Numbered from the stretch's first letter, positions 18,626-28,892 are shown. The stretch: DNA of 64,000 bases from Rickettsiales bacterium (GCA_002690875.1 NZGH01000006.1:4257-68256); one strand, 5' to 3'. Numbers and translations: made by a program. The notes: a model not told the origin generated them from the sequence alone.

Positions 18626-19654
18626 TTGAAAAAAAATTTTTTTTTATCCCAGAAAAATTGTGTTTATATGATTGCTGAAGTAGGTTCAGCTCATGAGGGT
18701 TCTTACGCTACAGCTAAAAAAATAATTAATCAAGCATGCCAATCAAATACAGATGCGATAAAGTTCCAAATTTATAAATCATCAACATTAACTAGTGAAA
18801 AGTTCACAAAAGATAGGTATAAACATTTTTCAAAGTTAGAATTAAATATTGAGCAATATAAAAATTTAATAAAAATTTGTAGAAAGAACAATAAAAATGT
18901 TGGAGCTTCTATTTGGGATAAAGACTTAATTAAAACCTTTTCTTCGCTGGTTGATTTTTACAAAATTGGGTCTGGAGATTGTACTAATTTTGAAATTATT
19001 AATGAAATATTACTAACTTCAAAACCTTTAATAATTTCAACAGGATTATCCTCTCTTGAAGATATAAGAAAAATGATTAATTTTATAAAAAAAAAAAATC
19101 CCGAATATCTTACACAAAAAAAATTAGCCCTTCTTCATTGCAATGCGTCTTATCCCACGCCATTGGCTGATTGTAATTTAGGAAGTATTAAGTTTCTTCA
19201 AAAAAAACTATCCTTAACGGTAGGTTACTCTGACCATACAATCGGTGATTTTGCTCTAATTGGAGCATTCTTTAGCGGTGCTAAGATTATTGAAAAACAT
19301 TTTAGTAATGATCCTCAAAGAAAAACATTTAGAGATAATGAAATTTCTTTTGACAAAAATGCGCTTGATAATTTTTTAAATAAAATTAATCAACTTAAGA
19401 ACATGCTTAGTATAAAAAAAACAAAAACTACGAAGAGTGAAAAAAACCAAAATAACCTTTTTTCTGCAAGAAGATCAGTGTATGCAAAAAAGGAAATAAA
19501 AAAAGGACATACGATTTCACCCAATGATTTAATAAACCTTAGACCAAAAATTGGAGTGTGTTCGTCTCGTTTCTTTAACTTGGTTGGTAAAAAACTAAAT
19601 AAATCAAAAAAAAAGAATGATCCTATATTCATTAGAGATATTTTAGATGAGTGA
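18626..19654 (+). CDS. NeuB-family sialic acid-type synthase with SAF domain
   Basis: A 342-residue NeuB homologue, which condenses phosphoenolpyruvate with an N-acyl hexosamine to a nonulosonic acid. Visible motifs are YMIAEVGSAHEGS, DAIKFQIYKS, FYKIGSGD, ISTGLSS, LLHCNASYPTP and VGYSDHTIGD, in the order of the family TIM barrel. An antifreeze-like SAF domain (ARRSVYAKKEIKKGHTIS through GKKL) forms the last 70 residues. The likely start is TTG at 18626; the ATG at codon 15 would remove the first strand. A second, broken NeuB lies at 34156-35201, so this may be the functional or differently specific copy. Confidence 0.88.
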   Translation: MKKNFFLSQKNCVYMIAEVGSAHEGSYATAKKIINQACQSNTDAIKFQIYKSSTLTSEKFTKDRYKHFSKLELNIEQYKNLIKICRKNNKNVGASIWDKDLIKTFSSLVDFYKIGSGDCTNFEIINEILLTSKPLIISTGLSSLEDIRKMINFIKKKNPEYLTQKKLALLHCNASYPTPLADCNLGSIKFLQKKLSLTVGYSDHTIGDFALIGAFFSGAKIIEKHFSNDPQRKTFRDNEISFDKNALDNFLNKINQLKNMLSIKKTKTTKSEKNQNNLFSARRSVYAKKEIKKGHTISPNDLINLRPKIGVCSSRFFNLVGKKLNKSKKKNDPIFIRDILDE

Positions 19655-19796
19655 TTTAGATACTGTTTTTATTTATAAATTATTGTATGGAAAATTTGTT
19701 CATGAAACTATTAAAGTGTTTTAAATCAACAATAATTATTAATTAGAAAGAGGATTTCTTAAATTTTTAGGTTATAAATTTAAATTTATAAAAGTT

Positions 19797-21617
19797 ATGT
19801 GTGGAATCTCTGGATATATTGGTAACCAAAAAATTGAAGATTCAATTTTAAAAAAAACACTTTCTTTAATGAAAAATAGAGGACCTGATTCTCAAAATAC
19901 TTATGAGGTCAATTTTAAAAAAACTAACGTTTATTTACTTCATAGTAGACTATCAATAATTGACTTAACAGAATATGCAAATCAACCATTCAGTAGTTAT
20001 GACAAAACATTAATATTTAATGGCGAAATATATAATTATTTAGAACTTAAAGAAAAGCTATTAAAAAAAGGTTACATATTTAAAACTAAGTCTGATACTG
20101 AAGTTCTACTGGCTGCCTTTAATGAGTATGGAGAAACAGTTTTTGAGCATTTGAATGGAATGTGGGCCTTTGCCATCTGGGATGATAAAAAAAAGCTACT
20201 TTATTTAAGCAGAGATATTTTTGGTGAGAAACCTTTATATATACTTAAAACAACTCATGGAATTTATTTTGCTTCCGAAGTAAAGTTTATTAGAGCCCTT
20301 CTAAACTCACATTTAAAAATTGATGAAAAGTATATAAACAATTTTATAATTTATGGATATAGAGTTTTGAATAAAACTAATAATTCTTTTTTTAGTAATA
20401 TTAAAAAAGTAAAAAATGCCACCTTTTTAAAAATTGACCTAAATCTAGGGGTCTCTGAGAAAAAATATTTTTTACCAAAATTTAATAAAGCAAATCATTC
20501 AAATGATATTACGGATGAAATTAGGAAAAAATTGATCAACAGTGTTGGTATACGTCTTAGATCAGACGTTCCGATATCATTTTGTTTATCAGGAGGAGTT
20601 GATTCATCGGGGCTTGCCAGTATTGCATCTAAAATATTTAATTATAAGATAAAAACTTACTCTATTATAGATTCAGATGAAAAATATGATGAATCTGAAA
20701 ATATTAAACACACTGTTAATGATTTAGGTTGTGAACATTATCCTATTCATATTGATTATTCAAATATGTCTGTTAGACTCAAAAATCTTATTGAATATCA
20801 CGACGCACCAATTTCAACAATATCATACCTTGTTCATTCATTAATATCTGAAGCAATTTCAAAAACTAGTAGTAAAGTAGTTATTTCAGGAACTGGTGCA
20901 GATGAATTATTTTCAGGATATTATGATCATTTTTTATTTCATTTCACTGAGTTTGATGATGAAGAGAAACTTAACGAAAACATAAATTTTTGGAAGAAAT
21001 CAGCAGGTAAATTTGTAAGAAATAGATTTCTCAAAGATCCTTTTTGCTTTATAAAAGATAGTGATTTTAGAGAAAACTTTTATCCAGAAACTAAAAAATA
21101 TTCTAAATTTATAAAAATAAAAAAAGAAAAGCTTTTACCAGAGACTTTTTTTTGCAACTCTTTATTTAGAAATAGATTATTAAACGAACTTTTTTTTGAA
21201 ACTGTTCCTGTAATGCTTAATGAAGATGATCTCAATTCAATGTATTATTCATTAGAAAATAGAAGCCCGTTTCTAGACAAAGATTTATTAAATTCTGTTT
21301 TAAAAATTCCATCCATAAATCTTATTCAGAAAGGTTATGGAAAGTATTATCTTAGAAAGGCTTTGAAAGGTATTTTGAATGATAAAGTTAGACTTGATAA
21401 AAGGAAAATTGGATTCAATGTATCAATACAGAACGTTTTTAATTTTAGTGATAAAAAAACCATTGAAAACTTTATGGATAATACAAAGATTTTTGAAATT
21501 TACAAAAGAGATGAAATATTTAAACTTCTCAAAAAGAAAAATATTACAGAGAGTGAACAAAAATTTTTATTCAATTTTATAAACCTTAAATTTTTTTTTG
21601 AATGTAATTCATATTGA
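19797..21617 (+). CDS. asnB: Asparagine synthetase (glutamine-hydrolysing), AsnB type
   Basis: A 606-residue two-domain amidotransferase. The start MCGISGYIG supplies the nucleophilic cysteine for glutaminase activity, RGPD and FNGEIYNY shape the glutamine pocket, and SGGVDSSG (about residue 265) is the ATP pyrophosphatase loop; GTGADELFSGY follows. This is complete, unlike the domain-degraded relative at 1461-3002. In surface-glycan regions such enzymes often amidate sugar acids rather than aspartate, so the gene symbol describes the family only. A second full-length copy is at 36568-38451. Confidence 0.85.
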   Translation: MCGISGYIGNQKIEDSILKKTLSLMKNRGPDSQNTYEVNFKKTNVYLLHSRLSIIDLTEYANQPFSSYDKTLIFNGEIYNYLELKEKLLKKGYIFKTKSDTEVLLAAFNEYGETVFEHLNGMWAFAIWDDKKKLLYLSRDIFGEKPLYILKTTHGIYFASEVKFIRALLNSHLKIDEKYINNFIIYGYRVLNKTNNSFFSNIKKVKNATFLKIDLNLGVSEKKYFLPKFNKANHSNDITDEIRKKLINSVGIRLRSDVPISFCLSGGVDSSGLASIASKIFNYKIKTYSIIDSDEKYDESENIKHTVNDLGCEHYPIHIDYSNMSVRLKNLIEYHDAPISTISYLVHSLISEAISKTSSKVVISGTGADELFSGYYDHFLFHFTEFDDEEKLNENINFWKKSAGKFVRNRFLKDPFCFIKDSDFRENFYPETKKYSKFIKIKKEKLLPETFFCNSLFRNRLLNELFFETVPVMLNEDDLNSMYYSLENRSPFLDKDLLNSVLKIPSINLIQKGYGKYYLRKALKGILNDKVRLDKRKIGFNVSIQNVFNFSDKKTIENFMDNTKIFEIYKRDEIFKLLKKKNITESEQKFLFNFINLKFFFECNSY

Positions 21618-21791
21618 ATTAAATACAAAAATATTGATTTTAGTTTTAAAAAATTATAATTTACGCCATTGTGAAAATAATACTTAATAAATTTTTGATT
21701 TTTATTTCTATTTTCGACTTTGATTTGAAAAATAAAAATTAGTCTGATACTAATGCCTAATAAATTAATATCTTTTAAAGTAAGTCATTAA

Positions 21792-23111
21792 ATGGACAAA
21801 ACTAAAATTGTAAAAAATTATTCGAACGAAATGATGACATGGGCAAAAACGCTTTGGCCATATAATAGATCATTGACTGGAAAGGGTAATATTAAGACAC
21901 TAAATTTTTTAAATAAAATTCTCAAAAACCTTAGAATACATTCCGTCAACTCAGGAACTAAAGTTTTTGATTGGATAATACCAGATCAATGGGAAATAAA
22001 TGAAGGATATTTATTAGGAAAAGATGGAACTAAAATTTGTGATTTTAAAAGAAATAACCTTCATGTAATGGGATATTCAACTTCTGTAAATAAAGAGTTA
22101 GAACTTAATGAACTTTCAAAAAATATATACACCCTTAAAAAACAACCAGACCTAATTCCTTATGTTACAAGTTATTATAAAAAGAATTGGGGTTTTTGTA
22201 TGTCTCATAACAACTTTAAAAAATTAAAGAAACAAAAATACAGAGCTTTTATAGATTCAAAGCATTTTAAGGGAAAAATGCACTACGCTGACATTAAAAT
22301 TAATGGAAAGAGCAAAAAAGAGATTTTTTTCTCTACAAATATTTGCCATCCGTCTATGGCAAATAATGAGTTATCAGGTATATGTCTTCTAACAGCTTTA
22401 GCAAAATATTTAAGTGGTTTTTCTTCACTTAATTATACTTATAGGTTTGTTTTTATACCTGAAACAATAGGTTCTATTAATTATTTATCAAAAAATTTTA
22501 AAAATTTAAAAAAAAATGTAATCGCAGGTTATACAATATCATGCGTTGGAGATGAGAAAAATTATAGCTTAATTCATTCACCATATGAGAATAATTTCAG
22601 TGAAAAAATGTTAGATATGATTCTAAAAACGAAAAAAAATTATAAAAGGTTTTCTTTTTTAAAAAGGGGAAGTGATGAAAGACAATATTGTTCAAACTTA
22701 ATAAACCTTCCTATATGCGGGTTTTCAAGAACAAAATACGAGGAATATCCAGAATACCATACAAGTGGTGATAATTTTAATGTTATGACAAAAAAAGGAT
22801 TAGGTGGATCTTTTAGAGTCTTTATTGATTTAATTGAGGGATTAGAAGAATCTTTTAAGAAACCAAAGACTGTAAATCCTTGTGAACCATTTTTATCTAA
22901 GAGAGATTTATATATGGGTGATATTTCAAAGAGGATTGACTCTTCAAATTTTTTTAGAAAAAAAGTGTTAAAAATAAGGTCATACCTTGACTTTCTTATT
23001 TATGCTGATGGTGTAAATGATTTATTTGATATAGCAAAATTAATAGATTTATCTTTTGCAGATGTTTTAGAAATTAACCAGGTATTAAAAACAAACAATC
23101 TTATAAATTAG
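21792..23111 (+). CDS. DUF4910-type aminopeptidase-like protein
   Basis: A 439-residue protein resembling the DUF2172/DUF4910 family, which has an M28 metallopeptidase-like core and a C-terminal winged helix. MMTWAKTLWPYNRSLTGKG near the N-terminus is the family start. STNICHPSMANNELSG (about residues 180-195) supplies the metal-binding histidine and NE, and GSDERQYCS and EYHTSGDN add further likely ligands. Members occur repeatedly in polysaccharide and legionaminic-type gene clusters; the reaction is not established to my knowledge. It may deacylate or hydrolyse an amide in a sugar intermediate. No signal peptide is visible. Confidence 0.7.
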   Translation: MDKTKIVKNYSNEMMTWAKTLWPYNRSLTGKGNIKTLNFLNKILKNLRIHSVNSGTKVFDWIIPDQWEINEGYLLGKDGTKICDFKRNNLHVMGYSTSVNKELELNELSKNIYTLKKQPDLIPYVTSYYKKNWGFCMSHNNFKKLKKQKYRAFIDSKHFKGKMHYADIKINGKSKKEIFFSTNICHPSMANNELSGICLLTALAKYLSGFSSLNYTYRFVFIPETIGSINYLSKNFKNLKKNVIAGYTISCVGDEKNYSLIHSPYENNFSEKMLDMILKTKKNYKRFSFLKRGSDERQYCSNLINLPICGFSRTKYEEYPEYHTSGDNFNVMTKKGLGGSFRVFIDLIEGLEESFKKPKTVNPCEPFLSKRDLYMGDISKRIDSSNFFRKKVLKIRSYLDFLIYADGVNDLFDIAKLIDLSFADVLEINQVLKTNNLIN

Positions 23112-23169
23112 TGAGATTATATGTTTTTTAAAACTTTTAAATTATAAATAGTTAACTTCATCTTTTAGG

Positions 23170-24309
23170 TCAAAGTGTTTTATGATTTTCTTTTAATTGT
23201 AAAAACAATGAAATTTTTTTTTTTTCTTTAATTAAATTTAACTTATTTTTTAGATCTAAAAGTGATTTAGCGGGTAAAACTCCAAATGTAACATGCATTG
23301 AGCCTTCTGGAAATATTTTCAATTGATCTTTAGTTAATTCAGCGTATTCAATATAAGGAGTTTGCATTGAAAGAGAATGAAGAAAGGTTGATGAGGTTGT
23401 TATCCCAATTGTTAAAAAAGATAATTTTGCCATTGAGGATGGATGTAATTTTGTAAATATAATGTTATCTTTTTTTAAGCTTTTAATTTTATAATACTTA
23501 TCTAAGTATTTTTCTTTTATTACTGGATGAATTCTTATTAGAAAAGTGACATTCTTAAATTTGTTATCACAAATTTCTAGTATTTTAATCAACCTGTTTT
23601 CTAGCCATTGATCAGTTTTATTAGCCCATCTCCCAAAATATTTATTGATATGTATGGAAATTGTTTTGGATTTTATAATTTTTTTTTTTTTATTTTTGCA
23701 TTCTACTGAAAAGTATCTTAAAGAATTTTTTGAAATAAAATCCTTAAATTCCTCGTAAAAAATAGGATAACCCACCAAGGTGAATTCATTAATTCCTCTT
23801 TTTTTATAGTATTCAATGTTAACTTTAGAAAACAAAAGCATTTTACAGCCTTTTTGTTGTTCTATTTTTTTTTCTAGTATTTTTCCTTCTTTTCTCAATT
23901 TTCCATTTGGAAAATAATATCGCCTGAGACATTCCTCAAAGGTACTGATAGATCCAGGAATAACAAAATTATTTCCACCAAAAAAATAATTTACTTTGGC
24001 AATGGTTTTCTCAAAAAATCCTGAGTAACTTCTTGAAAAAATATTATTTTTTAAAGTTAGACAAAAGAAAAGCAATAGGAAGAGTTTATAAATTTTAAAG
24101 AATAGCTTATTAAAATTAAAAAGTTTAATAAACTTAGAACTTTTCTTTAGTAAATCAAAGATTTCTTTGTTTTCCGTAAGTTCCTCAAACACTTGTTTAT
24201 TATCAAAAATAATTAAATTAGTTCTTCCAGATTTTTTCTTTATTTTATAAAAAATAGGCGTGATAATATCGAATGCACCTATTCTCTGAGGAAAAAGAAA
24301 GATATTCAT
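23170..24309 (-). CDS. Putative GT-B-like glycosyltransferase
   Basis: A 379-residue protein starting MNIFLFPQRIGAFDIITP, like the first strand and donor loop of a GT-B enzyme. A hydrophobic patch around residues 70-85 may contact the membrane. The C-terminal half has FLIRIHPVIKEKY and LTIGITTSSTFLHSLSMQTP, the arrangement seen in CDP-glycerol and polysialyltransferase-like enzymes, where RxHP precedes a TSS nucleotide site. It ends the long minus-strand operon and converges on the DUF4910 gene. The family is tentative; homology to 14915-16462 is only in layout. Confidence 0.5.
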   Translation of the reverse strand: MNIFLFPQRIGAFDIITPIFYKIKKKSGRTNLIIFDNKQVFEELTENKEIFDLLKKSSKFIKLFNFNKLFFKIYKLFLLLFFCLTLKNNIFSRSYSGFFEKTIAKVNYFFGGNNFVIPGSISTFEECLRRYYFPNGKLRKEGKILEKKIEQQKGCKMLLFSKVNIEYYKKRGINEFTLVGYPIFYEEFKDFISKNSLRYFSVECKNKKKKIIKSKTISIHINKYFGRWANKTDQWLENRLIKILEICDNKFKNVTFLIRIHPVIKEKYLDKYYKIKSLKKDNIIFTKLHPSSMAKLSFLTIGITTSSTFLHSLSMQTPYIEYAELTKDQLKIFPEGSMHVTFGVLPAKSLLDLKNKLNLIKEKKKISLFLQLKENHKTL

Positions 24310-24311
24310 TA

Positions 24312-25268
24312 TTACTTAGGAATTGGAGTAAATAACTTTTTATCTAGTGGTTGAACATCATCTGTCTTAGTTCCAAAAATACAACTCTCACAAATAAGGT
24401 TTTTTAGATCTTTATTTAAATGTTTTTTTCTTAGGTTATTCATTATTTTACCGTTCCATGCTTTACTTAAATTAAGTTTTTTTAGGTCATAAGAAGCAAG
24501 GTAATTTTGGTAATCTTCGCAACATGCGGTCAAGTAACCTTCAGATGAAATATGAACTCTATTAAAAATCATACTACAAGGAAGTTTATAATTTCTTGAA
24601 ACAATTTTTCCTTTTTTATCTTTATTGTCTAAATAACCAATTTGATTATTAGTACCGTATAATAAAAATTCATCTACATGATCTTTCAATAAATTAGATA
24701 GTGAGTTGTAGCTTTTTTCACTATCCTTAGTAGCAACAAAACTAACGGCTAGATGACAATTAACTTTTATTTTTTTAATAAGTTTTGAAACAAATCTAAC
24801 TCTGTGGATTACTTTATCAAAATCATCCTTACCGTGTATCTTTCTGTAGGTTTCTTTTGTTCCAGCATTAATTGAAAACTTAATACTTGATAGACCAGAG
24901 TTTTTTACTAAGTCTTCCCAAAAGTCATCATCTCTGAGTGAGCCATTAGTAGTTAAGTATAAATACTCAAAACCAATTTTTTTTGCTATGGCAATCCTTT
25001 CAGTTATATTTTGAACTAAAAGTGGTTCTCCAGTTCCGTAGAATCCAACCTCTTTAATTCCCATATCAAAGGCTTCTTCAAGTATCTTTGACATAAGATT
25101 TATGTCAATAACAGCTGGTTTTCTTAAAGATTTTGGGTTAAAACAAAAGTTGCACTTATGATTACAAGCATTAGTTAATTCAATTAATATATTTTTTGGA
25201 ATAGCATCATCAATCCCCTTAATGGGCTGATCATATTGTTTTATTCTTCTTTCCTCTAATAGACTCAT
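24312..25268 (-). CDS. Radical SAM/SPASM-domain protein
   Basis: A 318-residue protein with the radical SAM motif CNHKCNFC (C35, C39, C42) in ELTNACNHKCNFC and GFYGTGEPLL as the SAM-binding GGEP-like segment (here GTGEP). C-terminal cysteines in LPCSMIF, TACCEDY and CESCIFG form a SPASM-type auxiliary cluster. SPASM proteins modify peptides, or, in polysaccharide clusters, epimerise or dehydrogenate sugars. It lies two bases upstream of a GT-like gene and follows a polysaccharide deacetylase, so a glycan substrate is more likely than a peptide. No precursor peptide gene is adjacent. Confidence 0.78.
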   Translation of the reverse strand: MSLLEERRIKQYDQPIKGIDDAIPKNILIELTNACNHKCNFCFNPKSLRKPAVIDINLMSKILEEAFDMGIKEVGFYGTGEPLLVQNITERIAIAKKIGFEYLYLTTNGSLRDDDFWEDLVKNSGLSSIKFSINAGTKETYRKIHGKDDFDKVIHRVRFVSKLIKKIKVNCHLAVSFVATKDSEKSYNSLSNLLKDHVDEFLLYGTNNQIGYLDNKDKKGKIVSRNYKLPCSMIFNRVHISSEGYLTACCEDYQNYLASYDLKKLNLSKAWNGKIMNNLRKKHLNKDLKNLICESCIFGTKTDDVQPLDKKLFTPIPK

Positions 25269-25383
25269 AAGATTTTTTAGTTAAATATTAACAAAATTGA
25301 ATTATATACCTCTACTAAAAAACATGAAACAGATTTTTCATTTATTAAAGAGTTTATAAATTTTACCTTTTTCTCAATTAAAT

Positions 25384-26292
25384 TCAAAGATCTTCCAAGT
25401 ATTTAGAGATATCATGATTATTTTCGTTCATATAAACAGATTTCCTTCCAAATATGACAAGAGATTCTTTTTTTTCAATGGATGCTGGAAAACACTTAAA
25501 CAGATATTTTGTATCCGAATCAATAAATATTTTATAGTTCAGATTTTTACAATCTTCAGCGGTTCCATAAGGTAGACAAAAAAAATTATTTTTTTTTCCT
25601 ATGAATTCTTCCAGACGCTTTTTTGCTAAAATAATTTCATGCTTTAAAAAATTTATACTAAATTTTTTAGAAAAAGACGGGTGTGAATAAGTATGACATG
25701 CAATGAATTGGTTGTTTTTGGAAATAGTTTTTAAATCATTTTTAGATAAAAAGATTTTCTCGAATAAGTGAGGAAATTTCTTATTGAGGTAATCATTTAA
25801 TAACTCACTTATTTCTATGGCAATATTATGATCAAGTTCAACTTTGAAGAAATTTTTAATTTCTTTTATTTTTTCTTTTATATCTGTGTTTTGATTAAAT
25901 TTTTTTATTATTCCAAATTTTTTTAAGAATTCTTTTAATAACTTTTCTGATTTTTTTAATCTTAGTAAAGCTAGAGAGTAATGAATAATTACTGGTGGGC
26001 AGGGATTATGATCTAAAAGACAAACCGGTATAAAAAATAAAGCTTTTAACTTAAACTCTAACAAGATAGGTAGAACTGTATCAATATGATCTTTAAGTCC
26101 GTCATCAAAAGTTAACAAAACATCTCCTTTTTGTGCTTTTGAAATATCTTCAGGAGAAATTATATTAAAATTTTCTTTAAGAAATTTAATTTGTTTATAA
26201 AAATTTTCTTTTGTTGGACCAAGTATACTTTCTTGAATTTTTTTTTCACTATCCTTGATGTAATGATATGTCAGTATCTTTAAATTTTCCAT
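25384..26292 (-). CDS. Polysaccharide deacetylase (carbohydrate esterase 4 type)
   Basis: A 302-residue NodB-like deacetylase. LLTFDDGLKD (TFDDG at 61-65) holds the catalytic base and first metal ligand aspartate, and ACHTYSHPSF supplies H200 and H204, the two metal histidines. FCLPYG near residue 235 matches the RPPY-type motif 3, with the usual arginine changed to leucine. There is no signal peptide, so it probably acts on a cytoplasmic or lipid-linked sugar. It lies within the operon that makes a sialic-acid-like sugar and may remove N- or O-acetyl groups from an intermediate. Confidence 0.78.
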   Translation of the reverse strand: MENLKILTYHYIKDSEKKIQESILGPTKENFYKQIKFLKENFNIISPEDISKAQKGDVLLTFDDGLKDHIDTVLPILLEFKLKALFFIPVCLLDHNPCPPVIIHYSLALLRLKKSEKLLKEFLKKFGIIKKFNQNTDIKEKIKEIKNFFKVELDHNIAIEISELLNDYLNKKFPHLFEKIFLSKNDLKTISKNNQFIACHTYSHPSFSKKFSINFLKHEIILAKKRLEEFIGKKNNFFCLPYGTAEDCKNLNYKIFIDSDTKYLFKCFPASIEKKESLVIFGRKSVYMNENNHDISKYLEDL

Positions 26293-26348
26293 TTTTTCAT
26301 AAATAAAAAAAAAATTTAGATCTTTGGTTTTATAATTTTTTGGTTTAT

Positions 26349-27065
26349 TTACTTTATCCTTAGTAAATAGGGTGACCCTCTAATACTTACTTTAAAATCA
26401 AAATTACTATTTTTTTTTAGAAACTCATTAATGGCTCTTCGCGCACCTGGAAAACCTTCATTTTTAGATAATCTTTTATCAACAATGTAGTCGTCAATTA
26501 CAACTATCCCACCAATTGAAACTTTTTTCCAGAGATTATTCAAAGGTGATAAAACCGAATCATATAAATCACCATCAAGATGAAGAATTGAGATTTTTTT
26601 TACCTTCAATTTCTCAGTTGTTTTATCAAAAAAGCCTTTTATTATATTCATTTCTTTTGAATCTTTTGAATCTAATTCAGCTAATGAAATTATTTTCTTT
26701 AAAGATTTAACAGAATATTTAAATTGTTTATTTGGGCTTTCACTCCATTCCCCTTTTTTCGGGTTTCTACTGGATTTATCAAATTTATGAGGTGACGGAA
26801 AACCCTCGAAACTGTCAAGTGCGAAAACCTTTCGGGTAAACTTTGGGTTCATCATTTTTTTAAGTCTATTAATTGCTAAAATTGTAATCAAACTTCGTCC
26901 TCGTCCAACACCACACTCAACTATATCGCCTTTAATATCATCAATAATTTCAAAAAAAGTCCACCAATAAATAACATTAAGGACATTACTGGAGTTAAAA
27001 CAATGATAATAATCGTTCACATCCTGAGGATGTCGCGTCTGCTTGAATAATTCATGAATTTTCAT
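26349..27065 (-). CDS. TylF/MycF-family O-methyltransferase
   Basis: A 238-residue member of the macrocin O-methyltransferase family. DIVECGVGRGRSLI (48-60) binds SAM, VFALDSFEGFPSP is the family's signature after strand 2, and LHLDGDLYDSVLSPL plus VVIDDY supply the metal-binding aspartates. The family methylates sugar hydroxyls and needs magnesium. The gene is within the minus-strand glycan operon, so methylation of a surface sugar is likely. Confidence 0.85.
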   Translation of the reverse strand: MKIHELFKQTRHPQDVNDYYHCFNSSNVLNVIYWWTFFEIIDDIKGDIVECGVGRGRSLITILAINRLKKMMNPKFTRKVFALDSFEGFPSPHKFDKSSRNPKKGEWSESPNKQFKYSVKSLKKIISLAELDSKDSKEMNIIKGFFDKTTEKLKVKKISILHLDGDLYDSVLSPLNNLWKKVSIGGIVVIDDYIVDKRLSKNEGFPGARRAINEFLKKNSNFDFKVSIRGSPYLLRIK

Positions 27066-27202
27066 AATATTAAATGATTTTTAGACTAAATTAATATTAG
27101 TTAGTTTTATCAAATTATTAAAAAATGAATTGATAATAGGATGATACCATTAAATTTTTATTCAACATATTTATCATAATTATACAGTGGAATATATATA
27201 TA

Positions 27203-27910
27203 TTAATTTTCTTTAGTGGCAAAACATAAAATAATTTTTTTACTTTTATCAACACAGCTTTCAAGTGAATAAAGCCATTTAATATTAAACTTGTTTAATG
27301 TAAGCATTTTTCTATAGTTGTGTTGGTAAAGACCAGATGATTTTTTAAATTCAAAGAGTTTTTTTCCTTCACTTTGATCAATTAAACTATTCGCTGCAAA
27401 TATAAGATCACAATTATTATTATAAATTATTTTTAATAAATCCTTTAAATCATTTGGACTAAGATGACTAAAAACTAAATTAGAAAAAACTAAATTTACC
27501 ATCTTAAGGTTACTTTTAAAATTATTCACTATTGTTAATTTTTTGTGTTTTTTTATTATTAAATTAACTTTAGATTTAATCTTTTTATTTTTGTAAATTG
27601 GATCGTAGCAGTAAATTTTATTTATTGATTTTGTTTTTGATAATCTAATAGAGTTATCCAAAAACCCAGAGCCAAAATCTAAAATATTTTTATAATGATT
27701 AATTTCGTTCATTTCAGTTAAGATATAATGATATGGTTGCTGGTTAGGAGATTTTTTATTTTTTAAAATTAGATTTAAAGAAGTTAAAATTTTTTTTTCT
27801 GAGTTTTTAAGAATAACTTTTTTATGTTTACCAAAAAGATTCCTAATTTTATCAGATATCATTCTAATCATTGAAAAATTTAATTTTAGTTTTTTAGTTT
27901 TTTTGTGCAA
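27203..27910 (-). CDS. Class I SAM-dependent methyltransferase-like protein
   Basis: A 235-residue protein with a basic N-terminal 50 residues. ILDFGSGFLDNS (from about residue 76) is a methyltransferase motif I with a changed third glycine, and IYCYDPI follows as the acidic loop, with VFSNLVFSHL as motif IV. It overlaps the start of the upstream zinc-ribbon methyltransferase gene's end by 17 bases, so translation is probably coupled. The weak motif I leaves some doubt about activity. Confidence 0.6.
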   Translation of the reverse strand: MHKKTKKLKLNFSMIRMISDKIRNLFGKHKKVILKNSEKKILTSLNLILKNKKSPNQQPYHYILTEMNEINHYKNILDFGSGFLDNSIRLSKTKSINKIYCYDPIYKNKKIKSKVNLIIKKHKKLTIVNNFKSNLKMVNLVFSNLVFSHLSPNDLKDLLKIIYNNNCDLIFAANSLIDQSEGKKLFEFKKSSGLYQHNYRKMLTLNKFNIKWLYSLESCVDKSKKIILCFATKEN

Positions 27911-28892
27911 TAACTCTAAGTCTTAGTCCCAAATTATTTTTAAGTATCATTTTTTCAAGATTGTGTGTTTTCTTTTTAAAAAAATTTCGTATTTCATTTG
28001 GAATATATTCCATTGAATTAATGTCAATATATGGATCATAAAATTGTAAGTATCTTCCAATGTTTGGGATCCCAGTAAGAACGGTATCATGAAGTAAGAT
28101 TTTAAAATTTAGTTGTTTAAGAAAATAGTTTAATGATTCCATTGAAAAAAAGATCATATGCTCTTTTCCATCAAATGTAACTGATTTATCTCTTAGAATC
28201 ATATTATATAGGCTGTACATATTTGGAACTATTAATGATATCAAACCTTTATTTTTAAGTAATTCTCTACATCTCACCATAGATTCTAAAGGGTTGGTAA
28301 GATGCTCAAAAACACCTAACGCTGTAATAATATCAAAAGAATTTTTTTTTAGATTTTTAGAAAAAATGTTTTCTTGAAAAACATTAATATTATTTTTAAT
28401 ACAAAAATCATATCCAACTTTGCTAAGTTCTAAGCCGTGAGTATTGAAGTTATTTTTTTTGGCAACTTCAAGAAACTGACCAATCCCACATCCAATATCA
28501 AGTAAACTGCCTTTTTTCTTATAATTTTTTATTTTTTTTATTAAGTCATTATAATAATCAGACCTCCACTTAGACTTTCTTTCTTTCAACATAATACTGT
28601 GCCACATATCAGTGGTTTTCTCTGCTTTAGATTTTTTACCAGAATAAAAATTTTCAACTAATTCATTTTTTACTTGTGGGTTGGTGTAAACTAATCCGCA
28701 TTTTTTGCACCTGACGAATGTATATCCTCTTTTTACAAAAATTTTTTCATACTTTTTCGTTTTACAGGATGGACAAGAAATTATTCTCGAAAACTTTTTT
28801 GACAGAAGACCTGTTTTTGGATCAATTAATCTTTTCAATTCTCGTTCTTGCTGCGCAAAATAACTTATTCTTAATCTATCAACTTGACTCAT
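27894..28892 (-). CDS. SAM-dependent methyltransferase with N-terminal zinc ribbon
   Basis: A 332-residue paralogue of the protein at 13920-14912 with the same order of parts. Cysteines C40, C43, C62 and C65 form the ribbon (CPSCK, CKKCG), LDIGCGIGQF (131-140) is motif I, ALGVFEHLTNP is motif IV, and KEHMIFFS comes later. The two copies lie on opposite strands in different operons. The architecture is that of sugar C-methyltransferases. It overlaps the ABC transporter gene upstream by four bases. Confidence 0.8.
   Translation of the reverse strand: MSQVDRLRISYFAQQERELKRLIDPKTGLLSKKFSRIISCPSCKTKKYEKIFVKRGYTFVRCKKCGLVYTNPQVKNELVENFYSGKKSKAEKTTDMWHSIMLKERKSKWRSDYYNDLIKKIKNYKKKGSLLDIGCGIGQFLEVAKKNNFNTHGLELSKVGYDFCIKNNINVFQENIFSKNLKKNSFDIITALGVFEHLTNPLESMVRCRELLKNKGLISLIVPNMYSLYNMILRDKSVTFDGKEHMIFFSMESLNYFLKQLNFKILLHDTVLTGIPNIGRYLQFYDPYIDINSMEYIPNEIRNFFKKKTHNLEKMILKNNLGLRLRVIAQKN

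Noticed and set aside
19772..19791. Perfect 20-bp palindrome of only A and T before the first asnB
   Set aside because: All bases are A or T; several such palindromes are expected by chance in DNA of this composition, and it has no G/C to suggest a protein site.
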